Source of the DNA: Xanthobacter autotrophicus Py2
GTDB taxonomy: Bacteria; Pseudomonadota; Alphaproteobacteria; Rhizobiales; Xanthobacteraceae
DNA: 64,000 nucleotides
Assembly (NCBI GenBank): GCA_000017645.1
Contig: CP000781.1
Coordinates: 930,001-994,000, forward strand
Direction of reading: 5' to 3'
How positions within the stretch are numbered: position 1 is the stretch's first letter; each line of letters starts with the position of its first letter. This document shows, piece after piece, positions 63,198-64,000 of this stretch. The position numbers and the translations under genes were made by a program. Below the pieces are notes generated by a model. That model was not told where the DNA came from. It saw only the letters and a list, made by a program, of their open reading frames with translations, and searched no databases.

Positions 63198-63972
63198 GAT
63201 CCGCCTCCCGCGCGCCGTGGTCGCCGAGATAGGCGGCGATGACCTGAGGGTTCTCGCGCACCACGCGCGGCGGACCTTCCGCCAGCGGGCGGCCCTGGGC
63301 CAGCACCAGCACGCGGTCGGAAATCTTCATCACCAGCTTCATGTCGTGCTCGATCAGGACCACGCCGACGCCGGCCTTGGCGATGTCGGCGATGAGATGG
63401 TCGATGGCTTCCGTCTCCACTGCGTTGCAGCCGGCGGCGGGCTCGTCGAGGAGCAGCACCTTTGGGCTGGCCGCCAGCGCGCGGGCGATCTCCAGCCGCT
63501 TCAGCGCGCCATAAGGCAGGGCGCCGGCGGAGGCATCCGCCAGATGGGCAAGCCCCACCCGGCCGAGCAGCGCGAGCGCGTGCTCGCGCGTCACCTTGTT
63601 CTGCCGCGCTACGGAAGGCAGGCCGAGCAGGTCGGCGAGGAAGGAGGTGCGCTCGGCGAGGTGGCAGCCCACCATCACGTTCTCCACCGCGCTCATGCGG
63701 AAGAACACCTGCAGGTTCTGGAAGGTGCGCGCCATGCCACGGCGCACCAGCAGGTGCGGGGCAAGGCCGGTCATGTCCGCGCCGGCCAGCGTCACCTTCC
63801 CCCGCGAGGGGCGGTAGATGCCGGTGACGAGGTTGAACAGGGTGGTCTTGCCCGCCCCGTTCGGCCCGATGATGGAGAACACCTGCCCGGCTTCCACCGT
63901 GAAGGAGACGCCGTCCACCGCCCTCAGGCCGCCGAAGGAGATGCCCATGTCGCGGACTTCTAGGAGGCTCAT
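63184..63972 (-). CDS. livG: Branched-chain amino acid ABC importer ATPase LivG
   Basis: 262 residues. Starts MSLLEVRDMGISFGGLRAVD, the LivG beginning. Walker A GPNGAGKTT, ARTFQNLQVFF, LPYGALKRLEIARALAA (LivG-type signature), Walker B VLLLDEPAAG, and VVLIEHDMKLV. It overlaps livM (ATGA) upstream and livF downstream. Confidence 0.94.
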   Translation of the reverse strand: MSLLEVRDMGISFGGLRAVDGVSFTVEAGQVFSIIGPNGAGKTTLFNLVTGIYRPSRGKVTLAGADMTGLAPHLLVRRGMARTFQNLQVFFRMSAVENVMVGCHLAERTSFLADLLGLPSVARQNKVTREHALALLGRVGLAHLADASAGALPYGALKRLEIARALAASPKVLLLDEPAAGCNAVETEAIDHLIADIAKAGVGVVLIEHDMKLVMKISDRVLVLAQGRPLAEGPPRVVRENPQVIAAYLGDHGAREADRAHG

Positions 63973-64000
63973 GGCAGGCGCTCCAGGATATAGGCGCGGA
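63969..64000 (-). CDS. livM: LivM permease, C-terminal end only
   Basis: The minus strand before livG reads RAYILERLP then a stop (TGA) that overlaps the livG ATG as ATGA. A hydrophobic permease ending here is expected in the liv operon order. Only about nine codons are inside the window, so identity rests on context. Confidence 0.5.
   Translation of the reverse strand, partial: RAYILERLP

Overview
The window is GC-rich chromosomal DNA from an alphaproteobacterium. The codon usage, a TTAA-N7-TTAA CtrA-type site, DUF1192, a DUF2023/flavodoxin pair and many sarcosine/betaine-type genes fit Hyphomicrobiales, and I lean towards a Xanthobacteraceae-like organism (inference; no rRNA gene is present to confirm it). 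I see no tRNA, rRNA, insertion sequence, prophage or CRISPR array. Gene density is high, with many 1-14 bp stop/start overlaps that indicate translationally coupled operons.

Layout. 0-16 kb is mixed housekeeping: the 3' part of a GltS glutamate symporter, flavodoxin plus DUF2023, a transaldolase-family aldolase, Ppx/GppA coupled to RlmE, a DHA2-type MFS exporter, a quinone oxidoreductase with DUF1192, ribosomal protein L31, an ABC exporter, and a MotA/TolQ-like plus OmpA/MotB-like membrane pair. 16.4-23.9 kb is a six-gene MoxR/Bat operon (AAA ATPase, DUF58, DUF4381, two VWA membrane proteins, BatD).

24.0-44.3 kb is a catabolic island for sarcosine and related N-methylated compounds. It holds an N-carbamoylsarcosine amidohydrolase-like enzyme, a complete PotABCD-type importer, a membrane-dipeptidase/DUF5943 pair like the one beside the dimethylglycine genes of Pseudomonas, a second importer without its own ATPase, heterotetrameric sarcosine oxidase (soxBDAG), glyA, sdaA and a GlxA/GbdR-type AraC regulator. 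Read as a pathway, N-carbamoylsarcosine gives sarcosine, SoxBDAG gives glycine plus 5,10-methylene-THF, GlyA joins these into serine, and SdaA deaminates serine to pyruvate.

44.4-47.6 kb is an arsenic operon: arsR, two unrelated arsenate reductases, acr3 and arsH. 48.0-50.2 kb encodes a modular chitinase-like GH18 protein with three N-terminal repeats and no visible signal peptide. 50.4-54.8 kb holds an SAF-domain oxidoreductase with a divergent LysR regulator, then a D-aminoacylase.

55.0-59.9 kb is the most unusual part: carrier protein, FkbH-like HAD loader, MBOAT acyltransferase and membrane-anchored SGNH protein. Apart from the loading enzyme, this matches the Gram-positive DltC/DltB/DltD set, and it may be a Dlt-like export-acylation system that moves a glyceroyl-type group. 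60.1-64 kb has a glutamine-synthetase-family ligase convergent with a class I amidotransferase, and the end of a branched-chain amino-acid ABC operon (livM fragment, livG, livF).

Four copies of a ~115-bp palindromic REP/BIME-like element lie between genes at about 34.4, 39.8, 52.9 and 62.3 kb.
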